Source: Marmoricola sp. URHB0036 (GTDB lineage Bacteria; Actinomycetota; Actinomycetes; Propionibacteriales; Nocardioidaceae). From it: 64,000 nucleotides of DNA. Positions 33,304 through 41,741 of the stretch are shown piece after piece; position 1 is the stretch's first letter; each line of letters starts with the position of its first letter. The stretch covers positions 62,001-126,000 of the forward strand of contig NZ_AUEP01000008.1 in the NCBI RefSeq assembly GCF_000426045.1, in the 5' to 3' direction. Made by a program: the position numbers and the translations under genes. Under the pieces are notes generated by a model. That model had not been told where the DNA came from and did no database searches. It saw only the letters and a list, made by a program, of their open reading frames with translations.

Positions 33304-33945
33304 TCAGTCGCGGAGCAGCTCGTCGATCGCCCAGACGATCGCGGCGGCCAGGACGGGGTCGACGTCGTCGGCGACCTCGATCCGGCACGAGTCGCGGATC
33401 TGTACCTGCTTCTGGGCCACCTCGATGACCGGTCCGTCGACCGTGACGAGGGAGTACTGCCGCTTCGCGAGCGACCCGGTCGTCTCCCACTCCGTGCCGT
33501 CCGCGAGGCGCACCTTGACCGGCGAGACCAGGGGCGCGCGCCACTTCGCGCGCACTCGCGCTGCCCTCGTCCCGTCGGCTGCCCGGATCACGATCTCCAT
33601 CGGGAGGTCCAGCACCCGGCCGCGCAGGACGAAGACCCTCTCGCCGTCGCGGTCACGCCGGCGCACCTCGGCCTTGCTGCGCAGGAAGAAGCCGGAGGAG
33701 ACGTGCAGAACCTGCTGCTTGCCGGCGTCGAGGACGGTGCAGTCACGGTCCACGCCGTGCCGTGTCCGCAGGACGAGGCTCTGCCACCCCGGCCTCGGTG
33801 CCGGCGTCGACCGCGGCTTGCGGGTCCGACGAGGGCGCACCTTCGGCCCCTCTGCCGGCGGGCGCTGGCGGACGAGCGGTGTCCGCGGCTCGACGGTGCC
33901 CGGAGCGCGCAGCTCGCCAGCCTGGTCCGCTCCTGTCTCACCCAC
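33304..33945 (-). CDS. LURP-one-related (tubby-like fold) protein
   Basis: Protein of 213 aa. A basic, proline-rich N-terminal third precedes the LURP-one domain, with the core starting CTVLDAGKQQVLHVSSGFFL and YSLVTVDGPVIEVAQ near its end. The fold resembles phospholipid scramblase and tubby; the bacterial role is unknown. The start is uncertain: GTG at 33945 is taken, while a TTG opening at 34011 is also in frame. Confidence 0.65.
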   Translation of the reverse strand: MGETGADQAGELRAPGTVEPRTPLVRQRPPAEGPKVRPRRTRKPRSTPAPRPGWQSLVLRTRHGVDRDCTVLDAGKQQVLHVSSGFFLRSKAEVRRRDRDGERVFVLRGRVLDLPMEIVIRAADGTRAARVRAKWRAPLVSPVKVRLADGTEWETTGSLAKRQYSLVTVDGPVIEVAQKQVQIRDSCRIEVADDVDPVLAAAIVWAIDELLRD

Positions 33946-34114
33946 CCCACCAGTGTGCTGGGGTGAGGGCGCTGTCACCAGCCGTGCGTTCCCCCACGAA
34001 CCGGGACGCAACCGACCAGGCGACGCTGGTCGTTGCCCTCGTCGGGGGACTTTCGCTGGGTCGGAGGGGTGCTCTGGGACCTCTCCGACGGCTGGGGTCG
34101 GCTGCCGAGCAGGA

Positions 34115-34594
34115 TCATGCCGTCACCATCTCGAGACGTCGGTGCGACGAGAGCGTGCGCAGTGCACGCTCGAGGTCGCGGAAGAAGCAACCGGTGATGT
34201 GGCCACCGGCCACGGTCAGGGGTGCCCGGCCGAGCCGGGCGACCAGACCGCCGACACGGGCATCGGCGTCGTAGGCCAGTGCTGTCGTACCGCGGCTGCG
34301 GCCCTCGTCGAGGCGGACGCGCAGGTCGAGGTCGAGGGAGCCGCAGCGACCCTTGCTGCTGACGGAGACCACGAGCTCCGAGCCGGGAGTCGTATCCATG
34401 ATGGCGAAGGTGCCCCGGTAGGTGTCGGAGAGTCGACCGACCCGCGCGGCCAGCGTCGCGGCGTACTGCCCTGCGCTCACCGGAGTGAGCCGCTCGCAGC
34501 CGGGGATGGCCATCCGCAGCACCTCGCGGTCGTGCAGGGCCTTCCAGACGTCCTCGGCCGGCGCCGGCACGTGTCGTACGTCGGTGAACCGCAT
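34115..34594 (-). CDS. CoxG-like SRPBCC protein
   Basis: Protein of 159 aa. MRFTDVRHVPAPAEDVWKAL, MAIPGCERLTPV and the repeated-strand pattern are the hallmark of the CoxG (CO dehydrogenase subunit G) SRPBCC family. No CO dehydrogenase genes are present, so it is a lone ligand-binding member. The ATG at 34594 has GGAGG upstream. Confidence 0.8.
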   Translation of the reverse strand: MRFTDVRHVPAPAEDVWKALHDREVLRMAIPGCERLTPVSAGQYAATLAARVGRLSDTYRGTFAIMDTTPGSELVVSVSSKGRCGSLDLDLRVRLDEGRSRGTTALAYDADARVGGLVARLGRAPLTVAGGHITGCFFRDLERALRTLSSHRRLEMVTA

Positions 34595-34684
34595 GGTCCT
34601 CACCTCCCTCGTCCTCCAGCGCTCAAGGAGACCGCTCGCTGCTCGCTGATACACGACGGCCCGGATCGGGTGCAGACTCGTGCC

Positions 34685-35161
34685 ATGGCGCAGATCAGGA
34701 AGGGACGCTGGACGGCCAGGATCGAAGGTGACTTCGTGGTCTTCATCATCGGAGCCCGCTTCGACCTGCGGAACCCGGTGCGCAGCCTGGCCGACCTCGG
34801 TGGCCGGATGAGCCTGCCGCAGATGCTGAAGTACCTGATGCAGCATCCCGAGAAGGGCCTCCTCGGCTACGAGCAGGCCGGCCTGACGACGACCATCCAG
34901 TACTGGCGCTCCTTCGAGCACCTCGAGCGGTTCGCCAAGGACGAGGACGACCCGCACCTCGCCGTCTGGCGCAACTACTGGAAACGCCTCGGCTCCTCGG
35001 AGCGCACCGGCATCTGGCACGAGACCTTCCTGGTCCGCGCGGGGGAGTGGGAAGCGATCTACGGCAACATGCCGCCGCGCGGCCTGGCCAAGGCGACCGA
35101 GCTGATCCCGTTGTCGGAGGACACGACCGCCCGGAAACGACTCAGGAACCTGCCCGACTGA
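34685..35161 (+). CDS. DUF4188-like protein
   Basis: Protein of 158 aa. It starts QIRKGRWTARIEGDFVVFII with IGARFDLRNPVRSLA, then LLGYEQAGLTTTIQYWRSFE and YWKRLGSS, GIWHETFLV, EWEAIYGNMPPRGLA, matching DUF4188 (haem-thiolate or monooxygenase-like). The ATG at 34685 coincides with the start predicted from CAGACT at 34673-34678. The following KstR box controls the next gene, not this one. Confidence 0.75.
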   Translation: MAQIRKGRWTARIEGDFVVFIIGARFDLRNPVRSLADLGGRMSLPQMLKYLMQHPEKGLLGYEQAGLTTTIQYWRSFEHLERFAKDEDDPHLAVWRNYWKRLGSSERTGIWHETFLVRAGEWEAIYGNMPPRGLAKATELIPLSEDTTARKRLRNLPD

Positions 35162-35172
35162 TTGCTCATTTC

Positions 35173-35186
35173 TGTAACACGTTCTA
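35173..35186. promoter_or_regulatory. KstR operator upstream of the FadD8-like ligase
   Basis: TGTAACACGTTCTA matches TnnAACnnGTTnnA. Its last TA begins the -10 candidate TAGTCT (35185-35190), and the start of transcription would be the ATG at 35197 itself. Confidence 0.82.
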
Positions 35187-35196
35187 GTCTCGCGGC

Positions 35197-36798
35197 ATGA
35201 CGGTCACGCCCTCCGACGACACCCTCCGCCTCGGCACGCACAACGGTCACACGATGGTCGCCGCGCTCAAGCGCCACCGCGAGAAGCCGGTCATGTTCCT
35301 CGGCGACACCACCCTGACCGGCGGCGAGGTGGCGGCTCGCATCAGCCGGTACGTCCAGGCCTTCGAGGCGCTCGGGGCCGGCCGGGACACCCCCGGCGCG
35401 CTGCTCGCGCTGAACCGGCCCGAGGTGCTGTTCATCCTCGGTGCCGGCCAGACCCAGGGCTACCGGCGTACGTCGCTGCACCCGCTCGGATCGCTCGACG
35501 ACCACGCCTACGTGCTCAACGACGCCGAGATCACCACGCTGATCATCGACCCGGTGCCCATGTTCGTGGAGCGCGCGCTCGGGCTGCTCGAGAAGGTGCC
35601 CGGGCTCACCCAGGTCCTGACCATCGGGCCGGTCCCCGAGGAGCTCGCGCACATCGGCCAGGACCTCGCCGCGACCGCCGAGACCTTCTCGCCGCAGCCC
35701 CTCGAGGCCGTGCTCCTCCAGCCCGACCACATCGTCTCGATCACCTACACCGGCGGCACCACCGGCAAGCCGAAGGGCGTCATCGGCACCGCCCAGGCGA
35801 TGTCGACGATGACCCAGGTACAGCTCGCGGAGTGGGAGTGGCCGGAGTCACCGCGCTTCTTGATGTGTACGCCGCTCTCGCACGCGGGTGCGGCCTTCTT
35901 CGCGCCCACCGTCATCAAGGGCGGCTCCCTCTACGTGCTGCCGCGCTTCGACCCTGCCGAGGTGCTGAGGACGATCGAGGAGCAGAAGATCACCGCGACG
36001 ATGCTGGTGCCGTCGATGCTCTACGCGCTGATGGACCACCCCGACTCGCACACCCGCGACCTGTCCTCGCTCGAGACGGTCTACTACGGCGCGTCCGCGA
36101 TCAACCCGGTCCGGCTGCAGGAGGCGATCGACCGCTTCGGTCCGATCTTCGCCCAGTACTACGGGCAGTCTGAGGCCCCGATGGTGATCAGCTACCTCGC
36201 CAAGGGCGACCACGACAAGGCGCGACTGTCCTCGTGCGGACGGCCGTCGGCCTTCCTGCGCACGGCGCTGCTCGACGAGGACGGCAAGCCCGTGCCGCAG
36301 GGGGAGCCGGGGGAGATCTGTGTGTCCGGCCCCTTGCTCGCGGGCGGGTACTGGAAGCTGCCCGACGAGACGGCCGAGACCTTCCGCGACGGGTGGATGC
36401 ACACCGGCGACGTCGCCCGCGAGGACGAGGACGGCTTCTGGTTCATCGTCGACCGCACCAAGGACATGATCGTCACCGGCGGCTTCAACGTGTTCCCGCG
36501 CGAGGTCGAGGACGTCGTCGCCGAGCACCCGGCGATCGCCCAGGTGGGCGTCATCGGCGTGCCCGACGAGCGTTGGGGCGAGGCGGTCACGGCGATCGTC
36601 GTACTGCGTGAGGGAGCGGAGCTGACCGACGACGTGGTCGCCGAGATCAAGGAGTCGGTCAAGCAGCGCAAGGGCGCGGTGCAGGCACCCAAGCAGGTGA
36701 TCGCCACCGACGCGCTGCCGTTGACTCCTCTCGGCAAGCCGGACAAGAAGGCGCTGCGGGCGGAGTACTGGGGCGACCGGGAGCGCAGCGTCGGCTAG
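35197..36798 (+). CDS. Acyl-CoA synthetase, FadD8-like
   Basis: Adenylate-forming ligase of 533 aa. P-loop SITYTGGTTGKPKGVIG, YYGQSEAP, DGWMHTGDVARED, the hinge VDRTKDMIVTGGFNVFPRE and the catalytic Lys of PLGKPDKKALRAEY are all present, so it should be active. The N-terminus LRLGTHNGHTMVAALKRH resembles M. tuberculosis FadD8. A KstR box overlaps its promoter, so a steroid acid or fatty acid substrate is probable. It has no Shine-Dalgarno, consistent with leaderless translation. Confidence 0.86.
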   Translation: MTVTPSDDTLRLGTHNGHTMVAALKRHREKPVMFLGDTTLTGGEVAARISRYVQAFEALGAGRDTPGALLALNRPEVLFILGAGQTQGYRRTSLHPLGSLDDHAYVLNDAEITTLIIDPVPMFVERALGLLEKVPGLTQVLTIGPVPEELAHIGQDLAATAETFSPQPLEAVLLQPDHIVSITYTGGTTGKPKGVIGTAQAMSTMTQVQLAEWEWPESPRFLMCTPLSHAGAAFFAPTVIKGGSLYVLPRFDPAEVLRTIEEQKITATMLVPSMLYALMDHPDSHTRDLSSLETVYYGASAINPVRLQEAIDRFGPIFAQYYGQSEAPMVISYLAKGDHDKARLSSCGRPSAFLRTALLDEDGKPVPQGEPGEICVSGPLLAGGYWKLPDETAETFRDGWMHTGDVAREDEDGFWFIVDRTKDMIVTGGFNVFPREVEDVVAEHPAIAQVGVIGVPDERWGEAVTAIVVLREGAELTDDVVAEIKESVKQRKGAVQAPKQVIATDALPLTPLGKPDKKALRAEYWGDRERSVG

Positions 36799-36853
36799 GA
36801 GCATTCGCCGGATCCACCTGTCCGAAACGCCCAAACCGGGCTAGGTTGTCGGT

Positions 36854-36932
36854 GAGGGCTCGCACCGTTCTCGGAAAGTGTGAGTAGGGAGGCACGCCGT
36901 GAGGGTGGCGTGCCTGGATCGAGAGAACGGTC
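36854..36932 (+). promoter_or_regulatory. Candidate pseudoknotted structured leader before the HTH/histidine-kinase gene
   Basis: From a TAGGTT -10 candidate (36842-36847) the 79-nt leader can form hairpin 1 CTCGCAC/GTGTGAG (36859-36865 with 36878-36884, one G-U pair). Its loop CGTTCTC (36866-36872) is complementary to GAGAACG (36923-36929), forming a pseudoknot. Hairpin 2 AGGCACGCC/GGCGTGCCT (36890-36898 with 36907-36915) lies between. The pseudoknot would occupy the purine-rich stretch just before the ATG at 36933, the likely ribosome site. No known riboswitch class is recognised. Confidence 0.45.
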
Positions 36933-37841
36933 ATGACCGACTTGCCGAAGCGGCCGCACCAGCTGCGCAGCGCGCCCACGTCCACCTCCGAGCCGGTCGA
37001 CCCGCGCGTCTCCATGGTGCTGTCCGTGCTGGGTGGGCGAGCGGTCGACGACGTGGCCCGCGAGTGGAGCATCGACGCCACGCTCCTGCACCGGTGGGTG
37101 CGTGACTTCCTGGTCGCCGGGTCGAGCGTGGTCACCAACCGGCCCGACCCCGACGAGGCGCGCCAGCGAGACCGTTTCCTGGCAGCCTTCGCCCACGAGC
37201 TGCGCACGCCGGTCGCAGTGGCCAAGGGATGGGCCATGGTCCTCTCGGAGGGCGACGTCCCCGAGGACGAGGTCACCGAGTCGATGGAGCGGTTGACCGA
37301 TGCGCTCACCCGGTTGTCCGAGCACATCCTCGACATCGAGCTGGCCACCTCGGCCTCACTGGGACGCATGCGCGTCAACGTCGAACCCGTCCACGTCGCC
37401 GAGCTGTGCCGCGCGCTCGCGGGCAACCCCGAGGTGCGCGACGGCGGCGACCTGACGGTGTACGCCGACCCGCGGCTGCTCGCCCGCGTCCTCCGCGACC
37501 TCTGGGCCACCGCTCACCAGGAGCCGGTGCCCGACCGCGTCGACATCGATGTCGTCGAGACCGGTTCGTGGCACGAGATCCGCGTCGTACGCGAGGGCAA
37601 CCCGATCAGCCCGATGGTCGTCAAGGCGTTGTTCGACCCGTTCGACGCCAACGACGACGCGACCGGCGTGACGGTCGGCCTCTACCTCGCCCGGGCCATG
37701 GTCGTGGCCCATGGTGGCTTCCTCGGGGCCGAGGGCGACGACCAGACCACCGTGCTGCTGGCGCGACTGCCCCGGGAGCCAGCACTCGATCCGGAGTCGT
37801 CCGACAACGAACCAGGCAGTGACAAGGGAGGAAACCCATGA
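36933..37841 (+). CDS. HTH plus degenerate histidine-kinase-like protein
   Basis: Protein of 302 aa. Residues 25-70 look like a transposase/IS630-type HTH (VDDVAREWSIDATLLHRWVR). Residues 80-130 are a HisKA domain, with His88 in FAHELRTPVAVAKGW. The ATPase half is divergent: the N-box region reads LARVLRDLWATAH instead of an Asn-rich helix, and the G2-like segment is GVTVGLYLARAMV. It may bind rather than hydrolyse ATP. No response regulator is adjacent; the stop overlaps the next small gene. Confidence 0.72.
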   Translation: MTDLPKRPHQLRSAPTSTSEPVDPRVSMVLSVLGGRAVDDVAREWSIDATLLHRWVRDFLVAGSSVVTNRPDPDEARQRDRFLAAFAHELRTPVAVAKGWAMVLSEGDVPEDEVTESMERLTDALTRLSEHILDIELATSASLGRMRVNVEPVHVAELCRALAGNPEVRDGGDLTVYADPRLLARVLRDLWATAHQEPVPDRVDIDVVETGSWHEIRVVREGNPISPMVVKALFDPFDANDDATGVTVGLYLARAMVVAHGGFLGAEGDDQTTVLLARLPREPALDPESSDNEPGSDKGGNP

Positions 37842-38017
37842 AGTATCAGCTCAGCTGCGGCGACGCCGTACCCGGCTGCTCGGCCCGTTTCGAGGAGGAC
37901 AGCCGCGACAGGCTCCTCGAGCTGGTCTCGGCGCACGCCCGCGAGGACCACGGCGTCGCCGAGGTCACCCCGGAGATGCTCGAGGCCATCGGGGCCAACA
38001 TCGTCGTCTCCGCCTGA
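37838..38017 (+). CDS. DUF1059-like small protein
   Basis: Protein of 59 aa, coupled to the HTH/kinase gene (its ATG overlaps that stop, ATGA). It starts MKYQLSCGDAVPGCSARFEE and has two cysteines near residues 7 and 14 and HAREDHGV later, as in DUF1059, a family predicted to bind metal. GGAGG precedes the ATG. Confidence 0.75.
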   Translation: MKYQLSCGDAVPGCSARFEEDSRDRLLELVSAHAREDHGVAEVTPEMLEAIGANIVVSA

Positions 38018-38046
38018 CGCGCGCCTAACAGATGAGGCGCGCGCGA

Positions 38047-38838
38047 TCAGGCGCGGGCGACCACCAGCATCGCGCCGAGCAGGCCCGCCTTCGTCGCCTG
38101 CACGTTGTTGCCGATGCGTTCGACGAACGCCGGTCCGAACACCACGGCGTTGCTGACCGGACCGGCCGGCGGTGGACCCATCGTCGAGGAGGTGCGGTCC
38201 TCGACGTCCTGGACCATGAAGCCCGCGGCCTCGAGGTGCCGGCCGTAGTCCTCGGCGGACTCGACGAAGGACGAACGCTCGTCCTCGGCCCAGGGGAGCG
38301 GATAGACGAGATCGCCGTCACGGGTGCGCATCTGGTCGTAGACGGCGAAACGTGCACCCGGGACCAGGACCCGGTGCACCTCCGCGAACACCGACTTCTT
38401 GTCGGGGATGTTCATGCCGACGTGCACCATCACCGCGGCGTCGTAGGACGCGTCCTCGAGTGGCAACGACTCGCCCGGCGTGGTCACGAAGCGAGCCCGG
38501 TCGGCCAGGCCGACGAGCTCGGTGAGCCTGGTCGCCGTCTCGACGAATTCAGGGCTCAGGTCGATCCCGGTCACCTCGGCGCCGGCCATCGCCGCCATCC
38601 GCGAGGTGCCCCCGATGCCGCAGCCGACATCGAGCAACCGGGTGCCCGGACCGACCTCGAGACGGTCGAGCGCGTGCTTCGCGGCGTCGGGCCCACCGGC
38701 GTGCAGCTGGTCGAGCGGGAACAGGTCTGCCGGAGCGAAGTGCTCGGGGTCGAGGCCGGCCCCGGCCAGGGCGTTGACGATCGTCGCCGTCAGGCCGGAG
38801 TTCCCGTAGTGGTCGGCAACGATCTCGCGTACGTCCAT
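38047..38838 (-). CDS. Class I SAM-dependent methyltransferase
   Basis: Protein of 263 aa. The SAM-binding motif LLDVGCGIGGTSRMAAMAGA begins near residue 69 and TGIDLSPEFVE follows; YDAAVMVHVGMNIPD and FAEVHRVLVPGARF are the usual core. This resembles UbiE-like or sterol/phenol methyltransferases; the substrate is not evident. The ATG is at 38838; the longer in-frame opening upstream is out of keeping with the family. Confidence 0.82.
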   Translation of the reverse strand: MDVREIVADHYGNSGLTATIVNALAGAGLDPEHFAPADLFPLDQLHAGGPDAAKHALDRLEVGPGTRLLDVGCGIGGTSRMAAMAGAEVTGIDLSPEFVETATRLTELVGLADRARFVTTPGESLPLEDASYDAAVMVHVGMNIPDKKSVFAEVHRVLVPGARFAVYDQMRTRDGDLVYPLPWAEDERSSFVESAEDYGRHLEAAGFMVQDVEDRTSSTMGPPPAGPVSNAVVFGPAFVERIGNNVQATKAGLLGAMLVVARA

Positions 38839-38863
38839 GTCACGGGACGCTAGACCCCGAAGG

Positions 38864-40108
38864 TCACAGGCGCGAGGTGCCTTCCCAACCGGTCTGGGGC
38901 GGCTTGACCCCGAAGTACGCCCCCAGGGTCGGGGCGACGTCCATCGTGTGCGCCCTGGCCGAACGTGCGATGCCCTTCCTGACAGCGGCGGAGCCACCGG
39001 TGACGAAGAACGGGATCGGCTCGGTGGCGGGGTGCCCGTGGTTGCCGGGAATCGGGTTGCTCTGCGGACCCGGGTCGCTGAACCGCCAGCCGGCCTTGCA
39101 GTAGACGAGCAGGTCGCCGGCCTTCGGCCCCAGTCGCAGTGAGGGCGTCTGGTCGATGACGTGGGCCTGGAAGACGCCGGTGGTGGCGAGTGCGAGGGTG
39201 CGCATCTTCGTGAGGGCGGTGCTGCGTTCGGACGCAGGACCGGTCCAGTAGACGAGGTCGGCGCCACCGTTCTGGGCGATCTGGAAGTTGCCCGTCAGCG
39301 TCGCATCGGCGTCGAAGGCCGAGGTGAGGCTGATCGTCTGCTCCGGGAGCGACCAGTCCATGGAGTGGTCGGCCAGCACGATCACCATCGAGGAAGCCCA
39401 TCTGCCGGTCGATTTCAGCTTGTCCACGAACCGTCCGACCTGGATGTTGGTCGAGGCGAGGGCCGCGGTGCGGGCGGCCTTGAGGGTGGTGCCGGTCAGG
39501 TCGGCGTGTCCGACCCGGTCGACGTCGCCGAGGTTGACGAACAGCATCGCCGGGTCGAACTCGTCGATCATGGTGAGAGCGGCGTCCATGGTGGCCGCGT
39601 CCGGTGCGTGCTCGGTGATCGGGAGCAGCGGGAACGGCTCCCACCGGTGCGTGGCCCGGTCGCCGAAGACCGAGTAGAGGTACTCCTTGGACAGCACGGT
39701 GCCCGTCGTACGCCCCGACGCGTTGAGCTGCTCGATGATCGTCGTGACCGCGATGTCGGTCGGCCGGCTGCAGTCGCGGACGGCACCGTCGGTGCGGTCG
39801 TAGATGCTGTTGGCCGGTACGCCGTTCCGGGCCGGCCGGCAGCCGGTCATCATCATCACGTGGTTGGGGATGGTCTCCATCACGGGCAGCGATCGGGCAG
39901 CGGGGTACCAGGTGCCGCCGTCGCGCAAGGCCTTGAGGTTGGCCATCTCGTCGATCTCACCGGGACGGCAGCCGTCGACCACGATCACGTAGGCACGCTT
40001 CGTCGTGGTGGCGGCCTGGGCCGCGCCGAGCTTGCTCGAGAAGGCGAGGGTGGCGCCGGACACGCCAGCCACCTTGAGGACCGTACGACGGTCGGTCATG
40101 GGGGTCAT
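38864..40108 (-). CDS. Secreted type I phosphodiesterase (alkaline phosphatase superfamily)
   Basis: Protein of 414 aa. The N-terminus has a Tat-like signal: RRTVLK followed by a hydrophobic stretch to about residue 32. Metal and active sites are visible in VIVVDGCRPGEI, ETIPNHVMMMTGCRP, GDVDRVGHAD and VLADHSMDW. The enzyme should hydrolyse phosphodiester or pyrophosphate substrates outside the membrane. Its start shares one base with the stop of the PhoD gene, so the two are co-expressed. Confidence 0.84.
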   Translation of the reverse strand: MTPMTDRRTVLKVAGVSGATLAFSSKLGAAQAATTTKRAYVIVVDGCRPGEIDEMANLKALRDGGTWYPAARSLPVMETIPNHVMMMTGCRPARNGVPANSIYDRTDGAVRDCSRPTDIAVTTIIEQLNASGRTTGTVLSKEYLYSVFGDRATHRWEPFPLLPITEHAPDAATMDAALTMIDEFDPAMLFVNLGDVDRVGHADLTGTTLKAARTAALASTNIQVGRFVDKLKSTGRWASSMVIVLADHSMDWSLPEQTISLTSAFDADATLTGNFQIAQNGGADLVYWTGPASERSTALTKMRTLALATTGVFQAHVIDQTPSLRLGPKAGDLLVYCKAGWRFSDPGPQSNPIPGNHGHPATEPIPFFVTGGSAAVRKGIARSARAHTMDVAPTLGAYFGVKPPQTGWEGTSRL

Positions 40109-41670
40109 CACGCCACCGGCCCGTCGACCGCGTGGATGGTCTGGCTGCCGGCCGTGGTGGCCCAGGAGACGGACCAGGTGACCCCGGCGTTCTTGTCGGC
40201 GCGGTCGCCGATGACGAACCAGTCCATCTGCGCTCGCTTCGCGGTGATGTCGAGGACCGAGAAGCCGTGGTCGTCGAAGTCGATGTACTTGAGGTGCGGG
40301 TTGTTGGCCTTGAGGATCTCCTCGACGCCGATGCTCGTGGTCCGCGGCGGCGTGCCGGTGATGTCGCACAGGTTGTTGGACGTCACCGAGGTCCCCACGA
40401 ACTCCACTCCCACCGAGTTGCGGGTGCCGGCATAGGTCGCCTTGTCGGCCGGCAGGTCAGCGGCCCACCCGGAGTGGATGTCGCCGGTGACGAACAACGC
40501 GTCGGTCACGCCGTTGTCCCGCAGGTGCTCGAACACCTCGCGCCGGTCGTCGGTGTAGCCGTCCCACTGGTCGACGTTGTACGGCACGCCCTCGGGAGGA
40601 AGCAGCCCGGCGGTGTCGTTGATCGGCTTGACCAGGTCGCGAGGGACTCCGGCGAAGGTGACCGGGGAGATCATCACCGGGTTGCCGACCAGCTTCCACT
40701 GCGTGGCCTGCCGGGTGAGCGAGTCCTTGAGCCAGTCGAGCTGGGCGCGGCCGGTGATGGTGCGGTCGGGATCGGCGGTGGCCGGGTCGGCCTGGACGGC
40801 CAGCTGCTGGTCGCGGTAGGTGCGCAGGTCGAGCAGGCTGATCTCGACGAGGTCGCCGTACTGCAGCCGGCGGTAGATCTGGGTGCCGTCGCCGAGCGCC
40901 GCGGTTCCGCTCAGGCGGACGGGCTGCCACTCGTCGTACGCCTGGTAGGCGGCGGCCCGTCGGGTCGCCCAGGCCGGCTCGCCGGGATTCTCGTTGACCG
41001 CACCTCCCTTCCACGCGTCGTCGGCGACCTCGTGGTCGTCCCAGGTGGCGATGAAGGCGTACTTGGCGTGCAGGCGTTGCAGGTCCGGGTCGAGCTTGTA
41101 CTGCGCGTGTCGTTGCCGGTAGTCGGCCAGTGTCAGCACCTCGTGGGCCGGGCTGTGCTTGCGGATGTCGACGTCGTTCTGGCCGTAGCCGTACTCACCG
41201 GGGCCGTACTCGTAGATGTAGTCGCCCAGGTGCAGGATCGCGTGCAGGTCGTTGCGGTTGCCCAGGTGCCGGTAAGCACTGAACCAGCCGGCCTGGTAGT
41301 TGGCGCAGGACACGACGCCGAGGCGGACGTTGGCCGGTGACGAGGTGTTGCCCGGCGCCGTGCGGGCGCGACCGGACGCGCTGCGGGCGCTGCCGTAGAC
41401 GAAGCGGTAGTAGTAGGTCGTGTCCGCCAGGAGGCCGGTCACGTCCACCTTGATGGTGTGGTCACGGGCAGGGCCGGTGCGGACGTCGCCCGAGCGCACG
41501 ACGCTGGTGAAGGTGCTGGTGGTCGACACCTGCCAGCGCACGGTGACGTCGGGACCGACCCCGGAGCCGGGCTTGCTGGCCGAGGTCGGGGTGACCCGGG
41601 TCCAGATGATCACGGAGCTCGGGCGGGGATCGCCGCTGGCGACGCCGTGAGCGAATTGGGCGATGGGCAT
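40108..41670 (-). CDS. phoD: PhoD-like alkaline phosphatase without visible signal peptide
   Basis: Phosphatase of 520 aa. The N-terminal fibronectin-like domain starts FAHGVASGDPRPSSVIIWTR. The metallophosphatase core has VSCANYQAGWFSAYRHL, HLGDYIYEYGPGEYGYG, TWDDHEVADDAWKGGA and VTGDIHSGWAADLP. The family is usually Tat-exported, but here the conserved domain begins within six residues of the ATG and an in-frame stop lies two codons upstream. Either it is cytoplasmic, it is exported in another way, or the signal has been lost. Confidence 0.85.
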   Translation of the reverse strand: MPIAQFAHGVASGDPRPSSVIIWTRVTPTSASKPGSGVGPDVTVRWQVSTTSTFTSVVRSGDVRTGPARDHTIKVDVTGLLADTTYYYRFVYGSARSASGRARTAPGNTSSPANVRLGVVSCANYQAGWFSAYRHLGNRNDLHAILHLGDYIYEYGPGEYGYGQNDVDIRKHSPAHEVLTLADYRQRHAQYKLDPDLQRLHAKYAFIATWDDHEVADDAWKGGAVNENPGEPAWATRRAAAYQAYDEWQPVRLSGTAALGDGTQIYRRLQYGDLVEISLLDLRTYRDQQLAVQADPATADPDRTITGRAQLDWLKDSLTRQATQWKLVGNPVMISPVTFAGVPRDLVKPINDTAGLLPPEGVPYNVDQWDGYTDDRREVFEHLRDNGVTDALFVTGDIHSGWAADLPADKATYAGTRNSVGVEFVGTSVTSNNLCDITGTPPRTTSIGVEEILKANNPHLKYIDFDDHGFSVLDITAKRAQMDWFVIGDRADKNAGVTWSVSWATTAGSQTIHAVDGPVA

Positions 41671-41741
41671 GCCTCACCCAACGACGACCACGTCGCCGCG
41701 TCATGGCTTTTCGGCAGGACGTGAGTGAATTCACCCGTGGT

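Noticed and set aside
33425-34684. A long plus-strand extension upstream of the DUF4188 gene
   Set aside because: It is antisense to the LURP-one and CoxG-like genes. The DUF4188 conservation starts at 34685.
36890-36915. Hairpin AGGCACGCC/GGCGTGCCT as a terminator of the ligase gene
   Set aside because: There is no U-tract, it lies 92 bp after the stop, and it is enclosed by the other pairings upstream of the next gene, so a leader element is more likely.
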